In this document: positions 35,174 to 43,497 of the stretch, in pieces
Layout: every line of letters starts with the position of its first letter
Position numbering within the stretch: the stretch's first letter is position 1
DNA from: G965233625 sp965233625
GTDB taxonomy: Bacteria > Planctomycetota > Planctomycetia > Pirellulales > Pirellulaceae
NCBI GenBank assembly: GCA_965233625.1
Contig: OZ247499.1
Span: 7,688,001-7,752,000 of the forward strand
Direction of reading: 5' to 3'
DNA length: 64,000 nt
The notes under the pieces: generated by a model
The model's input: the letters and a program-made list of their open reading frames with translations, nothing else
Databases searched by the model: none
What the model was told of the DNA's origin: nothing
Translations under genes and position numbers: made by a program

Positions 35174-36115
35174 TTATTTTCGCCCGCCTTTTTCGTAGGC
35201 GTTCACGATATCCTGCACCAGACGGTGACGGACGATATCTTCGCCTGTGAGTGTGACGATGCTCACGCCTTTGATTGTCTTCAGCCGTTCCAGCGCGTCG
35301 CGCAGACCGCTGCGGGTGTTGTCCGGCAGGTCTACCTGGGTCGGATCACCGGAGACAACAATCTTAGAGCCTTCACCCATCCGCGTCAGAAACATTTTCA
35401 TCTGCGAAATCGTCGTGTTCTGCGCTTCGTCCAGAATGATGAAGGCCTCGTTCAGCGTCCGGCCCCGCATGTAGGCCAGCGGTGCGACTTCGATCACCAG
35501 CTCTTCCATGCAGCGCTGAATCTGGTCATAGTCCATCATTTCGTGCAGTGCGTCGAGCAACGGCCGCAGGTACGGATTGATCTTCGCCTGCATATCGCCC
35601 GGCAGATAACCGAGACTTTCGCCCGCTTCCACGGCGGGCCGCACCAGAACGATTTTGCGGATCGACTGATGTTTCAGTGCTTCGACGGCCATCGCGACGG
35701 CCAGATAGGTTTTCCCGGTGCCTGCCGGGCCAACGCCAAAGACCACATCGTTTTCGCGGATGGCATCCGTATAACGCGCCTGTCCGGGCGTGCGTGGACG
35801 GATCTTTTTGATCGAATGCGTAATGTCGATCGCTGTAAGCGGCCGCAGGGATTCGTTGCCGGTCACCTGCGCAAGCACCAGTGAAACATCGTCGGGCGAG
35901 ACAATTCCGCGCCGCATCGCGACGCTCTTGAGGTGCTCAAGCGTCTGCACGGCCTGTTCGACCGCCTCCGGCTCTCCGCTAATGCGTACTTCACCCTCTC
36001 GGTGCGTGATGCTCACATCTAGCAATTCCCGGATCACACGCAGGTGCTGATCGCGCGGACCGAACAACGGCAGAGCGAGTTGGGGTTCTTCCAGTTGAAT
36101 TATCGAATCGGACAT
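35174..36115 (-). CDS. PhoH-like ATPase
   Basis: A 313-residue PhoH/YbeZ family protein: an N-terminal region of about 100 residues, then the P-loop ATPase domain with Walker A G-P-A-G-T-G-K-T, LVRPAVEAGESLGYLPGD, Walker B F-I-I-L-D-E-A-Q-N and KIVVSGDPTQVDLP. Family members are linked to RNA metabolism and often neighbour YbeY, which is not in the window. It follows the secreted CCxxC-tailed protein (gap 50 bp) on the same strand. Confidence 0.94.
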   Translation of the reverse strand: MSDSIIQLEEPQLALPLFGPRDQHLRVIRELLDVSITHREGEVRISGEPEAVEQAVQTLEHLKSVAMRRGIVSPDDVSLVLAQVTGNESLRPLTAIDITHSIKKIRPRTPGQARYTDAIRENDVVFGVGPAGTGKTYLAVAMAVEALKHQSIRKIVLVRPAVEAGESLGYLPGDMQAKINPYLRPLLDALHEMMDYDQIQRCMEELVIEVAPLAYMRGRTLNEAFIILDEAQNTTISQMKMFLTRMGEGSKIVVSGDPTQVDLPDNTRSGLRDALERLKTIKGVSIVTLTGEDIVRHRLVQDIVNAYEKGGRK

Positions 36116-36165
36116 ACCATCGGACCAGGGTGAATGGCGACATATGCAGTGGTGTGGCGTCGCCG

Positions 36166-36861
36166 TTATTTTTTCTTTTTCGCTTTGTACTCCGCCAGCA
36201 CGGCAGCAGGGGCTTCGTTAAACAGATCCCGGCAGCCACCACAGCAGACGTAGTATGTTTTACCCGCGTGCGTTACTTCAATCGTTCCCTTACCACCCGT
36301 AACCACGCACTCGACATAACCAGCAGACTTGCCAAATTGACTTCCCTGACGTGTATAGCCGGTTTCCGCCAGTCGGCGGTAGGTGGTGCGCGACTTGGCT
36401 TCGTACAGCACAATCAGGCGGTCGCCGTCGGCAACGGTTCGCATGGTGATGCGGGCAGGCGCCCCAGCAGGCGGGTTCTCAACAGCATCAAGCACTAATT
36501 TATCTTCGCTGAGTTTACCGCGATATTGAACGGCGGCGCCGCTGGGTGTTTTCGCGGTTAGTTCAAACAGACCGTTCTGCCCCGCTTGCAGTTCGCCCTC
36601 CCTGAAGAATTTTCCGTCCTTCGCCTTAAACGCAAGAAACGCACGTCCTTCATCAAAACGCCACGCCCACGCATTTTTTTCAATCCACGCTCCGGTTCTC
36701 GATCCGCGTCGCACCTGCCCCACGCCCTTCCAGTCTCCGATAAACAGCTGCAATTGGGCTAATGCGCGCTGATCAGCCTCGCGACGGCTAGTTTCGCCGG
36801 CGCCGGTTAGCAGGAGAAAAGTGAATGGTAGAAAGCAGTAGATAAGGCGTTTGCGGGGCAT
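36166..36861 (-). CDS. secreted protein with C-terminal CCxxC metal-binding-like tail
   Basis: A 231-residue secreted protein. Signal peptide about 1-22. The central part is a beta-rich lipocalin-like region (FIGDWKGVGQVRRGSRTGAWIEKNAWAWRFDEGRAFLAF). The C-terminus has TYYVCCGGCRDLFNEAP, a YHS/TRASH-like C-C-x-x-C motif used elsewhere for metal binding, then a Lys-rich end. The combination suggests an exported metal-sensing or metal-handling protein; that is inference. It is upstream of phoH on the same strand. Confidence 0.8.
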   Translation of the reverse strand: MPRKRLIYCFLPFTFLLLTGAGETSRREADQRALAQLQLFIGDWKGVGQVRRGSRTGAWIEKNAWAWRFDEGRAFLAFKAKDGKFFREGELQAGQNGLFELTAKTPSGAAVQYRGKLSEDKLVLDAVENPPAGAPARITMRTVADGDRLIVLYEAKSRTTYRRLAETGYTRQGSQFGKSAGYVECVVTGGKGTIEVTHAGKTYYVCCGGCRDLFNEAPAAVLAEYKAKKKK

Positions 36862-37122
36862 GGTCGTTTCCTTCGATCGCTGCTGCTGGTTAATGATTCA
36901 CGGGGTGAACGTCACCATGTGAACATTAGAAATAGACTCAGACGTCAGCTGCGAAGACTTCAGCCAGCGAACTGGCGGTGAAGTTTGAATGTTTGACGTC
37001 CATCTATTTTAACCGGACGATGGCGGATAAGTTGTGGACGACGCCCGCTTTTCGCCCATCGCCTAGCAGGTCATAACGGCTTGCAGAACCTTTCCGTCAG
37101 ACGTGATCAAGGAATTCAGTTA

Positions 37123-38097
37123 ATGCGCATCGTGCTATGCTTCCCCACAGAGCCCCATCATATTCAGCAGATTCAAGCCGCCGCTCCTGATGCGGAAGTT
37201 ATTGACGCGGGACAGGAACGTATAGCGGATGAGTTGCCTAAGGCGGATATCTTCTGTGGGCACGCAAAAGTTCCGGTGCCGTGGGAAGAAACCGTGGATG
37301 CAGGCCGGTTGAAGTGGATACAGTCTTCGGCCGCAGGCATGGACCATTGTTTAACGCCGCCTGTTATGGCGTCCGATATCCCCGTTACCAGCGCATCCGG
37401 ATTGTTCGCCCGGCAGGTCGCCGAACAGACGCTGGCACTGACGCTCGGACTGGTGCGAAGTATGCCCGTGTTTTTCCGTGCGGCGGAGAAACGCGAATTC
37501 ATCCGGCGCCCGACGGATGATCTTTATGGCAAAACGGTCGGCATCGTCGGTTTTGGCGGCAACGGGCGCCGGATAGCGCAGGTGCTTGCGCCGTTCGAAG
37601 TGCGAATGGTCGCAACGGACATGTTTCCGCAGGATAAGCCGGACTATGTGGATCAGTTGTGGGGCGAAGACGCACTTGAAGAACTACTTGTGGTTTCCGA
37701 CATCGTGATTCTCTGCGTTCCCCTGAACCTGCAAACGCACCACATGATCTCGGCGCCACAGTTCGCGAAGATGCGTCGCGGCGCCCTGATGATTAACGTG
37801 GCCCGCGGACCTGTCGTGAAAGAAGCTGATCTCGTAGACGCTTTGGTTACGGGGCAGCTTGGCGGAGCGGGGCTGGATGTAACGGAAGTTGAACCGCTGC
37901 CAGAGTCCAGTCCGCTGTGGACCCGCGAGGATGTGATTATCACGCCGCACGTGGGTGCACAATCGGCCAATCGCGTGAACGACTCGACAGCGTTTTTCTG
38001 TGAGAATCTGAAGCGATTTCAGAAGGGCCAGCCGCTGCTGAACCTAGTTGATAAAGAGCTTGGGTTCCCGCGGCCGGAGCATCGCCCTGCGCCGTGA
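37123..38097 (+). CDS. D-2-hydroxyacid dehydrogenase family protein
   Basis: A 324-residue NAD(P)-dependent dehydrogenase of the D-isomer-specific 2-hydroxyacid family. The Rossmann motif is V-G-I-V-G-F-G-G-N-G. Catalytic residues are intact: Arg in INVARGPVVKE, Glu in DVTEVEPLPE and His in ITPHVGAQ. ATG 37123 is preferred over the open frame from 37081 because it starts the first beta strand (MRIVLCFPTEPHH). Substrate (glyoxylate, hydroxypyruvate or another 2-oxoacid) cannot be read. It is isolated upstream of two tRNA genes on the other strand. Confidence 0.9.
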   Translation: MRIVLCFPTEPHHIQQIQAAAPDAEVIDAGQERIADELPKADIFCGHAKVPVPWEETVDAGRLKWIQSSAAGMDHCLTPPVMASDIPVTSASGLFARQVAEQTLALTLGLVRSMPVFFRAAEKREFIRRPTDDLYGKTVGIVGFGGNGRRIAQVLAPFEVRMVATDMFPQDKPDYVDQLWGEDALEELLVVSDIVILCVPLNLQTHHMISAPQFAKMRRGALMINVARGPVVKEADLVDALVTGQLGGAGLDVTEVEPLPESSPLWTREDVIITPHVGAQSANRVNDSTAFFCENLKRFQKGQPLLNLVDKELGFPRPEHRPAP

Positions 38098-38132
38098 GGA
38101 CCAGTTACTAAAGAGAACAGCTCTGCCTGAAG

Positions 38133-38205
38133 TGATCCCGGCTGGAATCGAACCAGCGCTCTCCTGCATGTCACGCAGGCGTCTTTGCCGTTGGACCACG
38201 GGACC
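38133..38205 (-). tRNA. tRNA-Val (anticodon GAC)
   Basis: A complete 73-nt cloverleaf: acceptor stem GGTCCCG / CGGGATC (one G-T pair), D arm, anticodon stem CCTGC / GCAGG with loop GTGACAT giving GAC, and T arm GCTGG-TTCGATT-CCAGC. Discriminator A; no encoded CCA. It reads the Val codon GUC (and GUU by wobble). Confidence 0.92.
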
Positions 38206-38236
38206 AGCAACTTCTAGTTGAAGTAGCTAAGTGAAG

Positions 38237-38320
38237 TAGCCAAGAGGAGACTTGCACTCCCACGTCCTTACGGACACGACGGTCTAAGCGCCTCGCGTCT
38301 TCTGCTTCCGCCACTTGGCT
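38237..38320 (-). tRNA. tRNA-Leu (anticodon TAG)
   Basis: An 84-nt class II tRNA: acceptor stem AGCCAAG / CTTGGCT (7 perfect pairs), discriminator A, anticodon loop CTTAGAC (TAG), and long variable arm TGTCCGTAAGGACG. The T arm is GGGAG-TGCAAGT-CTCCT; its loop has G at position 55 where almost all tRNAs have T. The 27-43 pair is A-G. No encoded CCA. It reads CUA and, by wobble, other CUN codons. Confidence 0.87.
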
Positions 38321-38398
38321 GATAGATAAGACGCACGGAGGCCGTTGTGGTTCGGAGGAAATCCGAAACCGGTGAACGCAGCGGTTTGTTCCCGCGGA

Positions 38399-39154
38399 TC
38401 AGCCGTAAAGCTTGGTGGCTTTATCGTGATTGATCCGTGGCGCGCGGATCAAACCGCCAGAAAGCTGTTCGCCGTTGGGGTCAACGTAAACGCGGCCCGT
38501 CTTCAGGTTCTTATTGTGATTTAAACCGATGGCGTGCAGATTGAAGATGAAGGCGGTATCCGTTTCTGACTGGAACCAGTGCACATTGTCCTTGAGATCC
38601 GTGATGCTGGAATATTCGCCGGGTTTGAAACTACGATCAATCGTCGGCTTGATAATGATGTGATCTTTCTGATCTTCCATGCGGTCGTAATGCCGCCCAC
38701 GGCAGGAGCCGCTGAGCATGATAAACGCGGTCGCCATATTGTTGTGCCCATGCGGCACCACCGACCTGCCTTTGCCCAGGGCGAACACCTGCTTGCCATA
38801 AGCCAGTTTCTGCGGGGCGCCCTCGATCTGTTTGAAGCTGAACCGCAAGCTCCGGGCGCCACGGGCGGGCGGTGTGGCTTTGCTTTTGAGTTTCTCAAAA
38901 TCGATGAATTTCAGCAGTTCCGGCAGATTAACCTGAGCGTACAGCTCTTCAATTTTCGCCTGCCACTGTGGCTGCGTGATCTTTTCATCCTTCAGATCGA
39001 AGCCAAGTTGATTCACATCTTTGAACCAAGGCAGCACCGCGGGCTTTATCTCTTTGGCAAAAGCGTCTTTCTCATAGATCGTTTCCAGCAGGGAAAACGT
39101 GAGTAGTGAGCCCAGCGACACCTGCCCCATCTGCCTTCGCGTAAGATTCGTCAT
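38399..39154 (-). CDS. Tat-type exported cupin-like protein
   Basis: A 251-residue protein. The N-terminus MTNLTRRQMGQVSLGSLLTFSLL is a twin-arginine-type signal (T-R-R-Q). The mature part has a cupin-like core with V-P-H-G-H-N-N-M-A-T-A-F-I-M-L-S-G and later DLKDNVHWFQ, which together give three His candidates for metal binding. Family not certain: cysteine-dioxygenase-like or general cupin are the best matches by pattern. Tat export would suit a metalloprotein folded in the cytoplasm. It is isolated. Confidence 0.75.
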   Translation of the reverse strand: MTNLTRRQMGQVSLGSLLTFSLLETIYEKDAFAKEIKPAVLPWFKDVNQLGFDLKDEKITQPQWQAKIEELYAQVNLPELLKFIDFEKLKSKATPPARGARSLRFSFKQIEGAPQKLAYGKQVFALGKGRSVVPHGHNNMATAFIMLSGSCRGRHYDRMEDQKDHIIIKPTIDRSFKPGEYSSITDLKDNVHWFQSETDTAFIFNLHAIGLNHNKNLKTGRVYVDPNGEQLSGGLIRAPRINHDKATKLYG

Positions 39155-39364
39155 TCTATGTCTCCTGCCATGATCCGTTTACAAGCCAAAAACACGGGGC
39201 CACAATGACCGTGGCTGATCATACCGCCAGCGTGTTCACGCCGCAAAAAAAATCTGGCCGGTTTCTGGTGCGGTTTCTGAGCCGGGCGAATTGCAATCAA
39301 GGGGGAATCGTGTCACGATACGACAGATAGAAATCATTAGTCCGCCCCGTTTACATCCACCCAC

Positions 39365-40885
39365 ATGTATTTCAAATTTCAATGCCCCAGTTGTGACCGC
39401 TCGTTGAAGGTTACAACTCAAATGGCGGGCTCTCGACGGGTTTGCCCGTACTGCCGCAACACGATACTCGTTCCGAATACTCCGACGGCCGCGGCGCCGC
39501 CCCCGAAGAAGACCGGCAGCGCAGCGATCGATACCGGACGCCCCAGCGTATCGACGGCGCCTAATGTTTCCACCGGCGCCAAAGCCTCTTCGGCTGGCGC
39601 TACACCGGCATCGGACATGGGCAACTCTTCGATCAGCGGCAATGTCAGCCTGGTGACTAGCGGGCTGATCGGTCTGGTCTGCGCCATTGCGCTGTTCGCC
39701 GCGCTATATCCGCTGTATATGCTTGATATGCGTCTCGGCAAAATGTTCTGGGACAGTATCGGTATCAACTTCCCGACGACATTGCTGATGTTCTGGTCGT
39801 TCGCCATTCTTGGACTGAAATGGCGCCAGATCGCGCAGCAGAAGTCGGCGATGCTGGTCGACCTGCTTCCCACGGAAATATCCGAAGAAATTACCCTCGG
39901 CTCCCTCAACCAGTTTGTTGAACATATCCGCAGCCTACCGGCCCGCGCCCGGCGTAGTATTCTCGTTAACCGCGTATTGCGTGGTATCGAGCACTTCCGC
40001 GTGCGGAAAAGCGCTGCCGAAACGGTCACGATGATGGAGTCGCAATCGGCCATTGACGCGGCGAATGTCGCCGGTAGCTACACCATTCTGAAAGTGTTTA
40101 TCTGGGCCATGCCCATCCTGGGGTTCATCGGTACGGTGATGGGCGTCAGCAGCGCGGTAAGTGGCTTGTCTGCGACGCTTGAAAACGCTGCGGACGTATC
40201 GGCCGTCACTAACTCGATGAAAAGCGTGTTTGGCGGGTTGGGCACGGCGTTCGATACAACGCTGCTGGCGCTGATCATGAGCATGATCGTGAAGATCCCG
40301 ACTTCCGCCATGCAGAAAAGCGAAGACGGGCTGGTCACGATTGCTGACGAATACTGCAACGAAAACTTGCTGCGTCGGTTGAACGATGGCCGCGAAGGCG
40401 GCGCCGAGCGCGGTGCGGGCGGTGGCAGCGGGGTGGATACGGCGGTGTTCCGTGAAGCGGTCGAGGCGGCCATGGGCACGCATCACGCGGAACTTGAGAA
40501 CTGGCTGAAAAAGCTGGACGCCATTGGTTCCAAACTCACCAACCAGGTGGCACGCGGCTGGTCAGATATCAGCGCGAAGATGCAGGAGCAGGCGGGCCAG
40601 CAGACACAGCAGTTGCAACAGCAGCTGGAGGAGATGACCGCCGCTACGGCCGCTATTCAGGAGAAGCTGACAAGCCTCACCGAGCAGGCCGAAGCGTTGC
40701 AGGAGAATGTGAACGCTTCCGTCCAGACATCCTCTGACACACTTCAGTCACACTTTGAAGGTGTCGAGCGTGGTTTAACGGGGCTGAATACAGTGCTCGA
40801 AAACCTCGGTGAAAAACAGGTGGTCGTGCAGCAGGTAGAGCCGCCGCGACGGGGCTGGTTCAGTTTCGGCAGGAACGGGAAATAG
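39365..40885 (+). CDS. zinc-ribbon MotA/TolQ/ExbB-family channel protein
   Basis: A 506-residue membrane protein. N-terminal zinc ribbon (about 5-32: two CxxC pairs in FQCPSCDRSL and RVCPYCRN), a disordered Ala/Ser/Thr-rich linker to about 90, first transmembrane helix at about 95-118, second at about 137-156, then the MotA/TolQ/ExbB core with MPILGFIGTVMGVSSAVSGL and FGGLGTAFDTTLLALIMSMIVKIPTS. A C-terminal coiled-coil tail of about 110 residues follows (Gln/Glu rich, about 390-490). The order is reminiscent of ZorA-type subunits with cytoplasmic tails, but the zinc ribbon is extra. It is followed 4 bp later by its presumptive partner and then by an ECF sigma gene. Confidence 0.86.
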   Translation: MYFKFQCPSCDRSLKVTTQMAGSRRVCPYCRNTILVPNTPTAAAPPPKKTGSAAIDTGRPSVSTAPNVSTGAKASSAGATPASDMGNSSISGNVSLVTSGLIGLVCAIALFAALYPLYMLDMRLGKMFWDSIGINFPTTLLMFWSFAILGLKWRQIAQQKSAMLVDLLPTEISEEITLGSLNQFVEHIRSLPARARRSILVNRVLRGIEHFRVRKSAAETVTMMESQSAIDAANVAGSYTILKVFIWAMPILGFIGTVMGVSSAVSGLSATLENAADVSAVTNSMKSVFGGLGTAFDTTLLALIMSMIVKIPTSAMQKSEDGLVTIADEYCNENLLRRLNDGREGGAERGAGGGSGVDTAVFREAVEAAMGTHHAELENWLKKLDAIGSKLTNQVARGWSDISAKMQEQAGQQTQQLQQQLEEMTAATAAIQEKLTSLTEQAEALQENVNASVQTSSDTLQSHFEGVERGLTGLNTVLENLGEKQVVVQQVEPPRRGWFSFGRNGK

Positions 40886-40889
40886 CGTC

Positions 40890-41717
40890 ATGCGCAGGCC
40901 TCGCCCTACTGACGACGACGATGTTTCGCTCTTCCCGTTTCTCAGTATCATTGCCGCCGTGATCGGCGTGCTGACGCTGATGATTGCAGCGGTGACGCTG
41001 GGGCAGATGAATCAGGATGATGTGAAAGGCGCCATCGAGAACGCGATTGCCAAAGACATTCTGGACAAGAAGATCGCGGCGGCTTCTGGTGAAATTGAAA
41101 AGCTGAAGCTGACCATTGAGGACGAAAAAAAGAAGTTACTCAGGAGCGAAAGCCGCCGTCAGACAGAACTGGTTAAAACCCGCGCTGAACTCGACGCCCT
41201 GCTCGCCAGACTGCAAGCCAAACGGGACCAGATTGAGCAGCAGCGGAAAGTTAAAATCGTCATCCCGGAGGCGCCCGCATCGCAGCGCGAAACGGTTGCT
41301 GATCTGCGGGAGCAGCTCACAGAAATAAAAAAACGCCTGGCGCTGCTGCAGAAACAGATCGCGGAGCGGAAGAAGCCGCCGGAGGAAGCCGAGGTTTCCA
41401 TCCTGCCTGGCGGTACGGGCATCAGTTTTGTGCCGCAGTTTGTAGAATGCGCTGCCGGTTCCATTGTGCTGCACACAGAGTCGCCGCCGCTGACTATCCG
41501 CACCGGCGCTATGTCCGCAAATAAGAAGTTCATCGCGTTGCTTGAGAAGGTAGCCAACCGCAAGGATCACACCATCATTTTTCTCGTGCGTAGCGATGGT
41601 CTAAGCACCTACCGCGCGGCGAAGAAACTTTGCGATGCGAACAATGTCCGCAATGGTAAGTTACCTGTCGCGGGACAAGGCAAGCTGGACTTCAGCCACT
41701 TCAACAAAAAAGACTGA
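40890..41717 (+). CDS. membrane-anchored coiled-coil partner of TolQ-like channel
   Basis: A 275-residue protein: a short acidic N-terminus (DDDD), one transmembrane helix (about 14-35, LFPFLSIIAAVIGVLTLMIAAV), a long coiled coil (about 55-170) and a C-terminal alpha/beta domain of about 100 residues (IVLHTESPPLTIRTG ... HTIIFLVRSDGLSTYRAAKKLCDANN). Placement and topology match MotB/ExbD/ZorB partners. Where ExbD has P-F-x-D with the proton-carrying Asp at the helix start, this protein has P-F-L-S, so that Asp is absent. It starts 4 bp after the channel gene and ends 29 bp before the ECF gene. Confidence 0.82.
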   Translation: MRRPRPTDDDDVSLFPFLSIIAAVIGVLTLMIAAVTLGQMNQDDVKGAIENAIAKDILDKKIAAASGEIEKLKLTIEDEKKKLLRSESRRQTELVKTRAELDALLARLQAKRDQIEQQRKVKIVIPEAPASQRETVADLREQLTEIKKRLALLQKQIAERKKPPEEAEVSILPGGTGISFVPQFVECAAGSIVLHTESPPLTIRTGAMSANKKFIALLEKVANRKDHTIIFLVRSDGLSTYRAAKKLCDANNVRNGKLPVAGQGKLDFSHFNKKD

Positions 41718-41746
41718 CCGATCAACCACTCTCTCACCCAAAGCGT

Positions 41747-42370
41747 ATGTCTGACGAACCGGTAAGCGAATGGTTGCGGGCGTTGAAGAAGGGCGACAAC
41801 AAAGCGGCGTCGCAACTCTGGACCTTCTATTATTCCCAACTGAAGCGGATCGCCCTATCGAAACTCAAGGGCGCCTCGATGCGTGTGGCCGATGAAGAAG
41901 ACGTTGCGGCGATTGCCATGGCGACCTTCTTTGAAAGGGCGAACACCTTTCCAGATCTGGAAAACCGCCAGGATCTCTGGAATCTGCTGGTGACCATTAC
42001 CGAGCGGAAGGCGTATAACCAGATCCGCCATCAGACACGGATCAAGCGTGGCGGCGGCAAGACGCGCGGCGATTCTGTCTTCTTGAATACGGGAAGCGGC
42101 GAGAATAGTCCCGGCGCCGATCAGTTTGCATCCGATACGCAGACGCCCGAATTTCAGGCGATTGTAACGGAGAACTTTCAGGAACTGCTCGACCTGCTGG
42201 ACGAAGACGAGGCGAAGATCGCCCTGCTGCGCTTCGATGGTTTCGTGAACCAGGAAATCGCCGCTGAACTGGGCGTCAGCCAGCGCACCGTCGTACGGGC
42301 CGTGAAGTCGATCCGCGACAAGTGGAGCGTGGCGATCTCCAACGAAGAAACGGAACCGGACGACGCTTAG
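41747..42370 (+). CDS. ECF-type RNA polymerase sigma factor
   Basis: A 207-residue planctomycete-type ECF sigma factor. Region 2 (about 15-95) has a D-E-E-D-V-A-A-I-A-M-A-T-F-F-E-R helix and LWNLLVTITERKAYNQIRHQTR. Region 4 (about 145-200) has LRFDGFVNQEIAAELGVSQRTVVRAVKSIRDKW, a helix-turn-helix. An N-terminal extension or anti-sigma binding domain is not evident. It is the third gene of the channel-partner-sigma run and ends 2 bp from the convergent QTMAN gene. No anti-sigma factor gene follows. Confidence 0.92.
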   Translation: MSDEPVSEWLRALKKGDNKAASQLWTFYYSQLKRIALSKLKGASMRVADEEDVAAIAMATFFERANTFPDLENRQDLWNLLVTITERKAYNQIRHQTRIKRGGGKTRGDSVFLNTGSGENSPGADQFASDTQTPEFQAIVTENFQELLDLLDEDEAKIALLRFDGFVNQEIAAELGVSQRTVVRAVKSIRDKWSVAISNEETEPDDA

Positions 42371-42372
42371 CT

Positions 42373-43491
42373 CTACGTGCTTTTGCTGGTCACCACTCCG
42401 GTCAAGGCGTTGTCGTAGCCGGCGGCTAATCGCTGCCACGGATATTTCGCTGCAACTCGCCGCATCCTCGCGCCATGTTGTTGCTGCAGCGTGTGCGGAG
42501 AGTTTGCAAAGGACTCAAGCCGCCCGGCCAACTGCTCAGGGCTGCCGTCGTAGAACCACGGGTCGGCGTCGCCACTGATTTCTAATGTCTCTGGATATGC
42601 AAGACGCCGGGGTACAAGCGGCACGGCGCCGGCGGAAACAGCCTCGACGATCGAGATCCCAAAGAATTCGTGATTCGCGGTCGAGACAGCGACATCTGCC
42701 TCTTGCAGGACGTGCAGATAATCTTCGCGGCTGGGCTGAAAACCCCAGTGGACGATCTGCTTTCCAAAACGCTCTCGCGCGGCGGCAAAGTCAGGTGGTG
42801 TGTTGCGGAAGGATTCGCCCACGACGCTTAGGCGGAAATCGACGCCGCGATCCTGAAGCAGATCTAACGCCCGGAAGAAGTCCGCCGGGTTCTTGTCGTA
42901 TTCCCACCGCGCGGCCCACAAAATATGCAGCGGACCCGGGCGCCTTTCCCGCGGTGGTGAAATGTCCGTTACGCCGGGGAACATCACTCGCGTGCGATGG
43001 CAACACGCCTCCCACTGCGTCAGCGGGGAGAAGTCTGGCATCCGCTTTAAGAAGCTGGTCGCTGCTGCCTGAAACTCTTCGCGATGAAACGCAGAGTTGA
43101 ACCAGGTTTCATCAGCGGCGATGGCCGTCAGAATATTGGTGAAGCCGTAGTGTCCGTCGCGAGCGTCCTGGGTCTGCACGGGATACGTTAACTGGTTTTC
43201 GTGAAAGTAGACGACCGCCGGTATCCCTGCCAACCCAGGCGTGAAGCCAAGAAAATCTGGCAGCGAAAGCATATCACTGCAAAACAGTACATCCCACCGC
43301 TGCCCGGCGGCCAGTCGCTGATTCACTTCTTCACTGAACGTAAGCGGCGCGTGTCGCATGCGCCACCGCCATTTGTAAGCAGGCAGCGTCAACAGCGTCC
43401 ACGTGTGGTCACTGCGGCTGATCCAGTCATCAAGCAGTGCGCGGTGACTGCCGCCGTAATACGGCTCCAGTGCTAACACACGCAGCGGCAC
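42373..43491 (-). CDS. tRNA-queuosine alpha-mannosyltransferase-like glycosyltransferase
   Basis: A 372-residue GT-B glycosyltransferase. The N-terminal part (about 1-160) has the DUF3524 signature: VLALEPYYGGSHRALLDDW, LLTLPAYKWRWRMRHAPL, WDVLFCSDMLSLPDFLGF and YFHENQLTYP. The C-terminal nucleotide-sugar half has FFGISIVEAVSAGAVPLVPRRLAYPE. This pattern matches the QTMAN/GTDC1 family that mannosylates queuosine in tRNA-Asp; the function is by homology. The gene starts 6 bp after the topoisomerase VI B stop on the same strand and is convergent with the ECF gene. Confidence 0.85.
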   Translation of the reverse strand: MPLRVLALEPYYGGSHRALLDDWISRSDHTWTLLTLPAYKWRWRMRHAPLTFSEEVNQRLAAGQRWDVLFCSDMLSLPDFLGFTPGLAGIPAVVYFHENQLTYPVQTQDARDGHYGFTNILTAIAADETWFNSAFHREEFQAAATSFLKRMPDFSPLTQWEACCHRTRVMFPGVTDISPPRERRPGPLHILWAARWEYDKNPADFFRALDLLQDRGVDFRLSVVGESFRNTPPDFAAARERFGKQIVHWGFQPSREDYLHVLQEADVAVSTANHEFFGISIVEAVSAGAVPLVPRRLAYPETLEISGDADPWFYDGSPEQLAGRLESFANSPHTLQQQHGARMRRVAAKYPWQRLAAGYDNALTGVVTSKST

Positions 43492-43497
43492 CGGACG

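Noticed and set aside
39365..41717. Complete Zorya defence system
   Set aside because: Only ZorA/ZorB-like genes are present; no ZorC, ZorD or ZorE-like helicase or nuclease follows, and an ECF sigma gene does.
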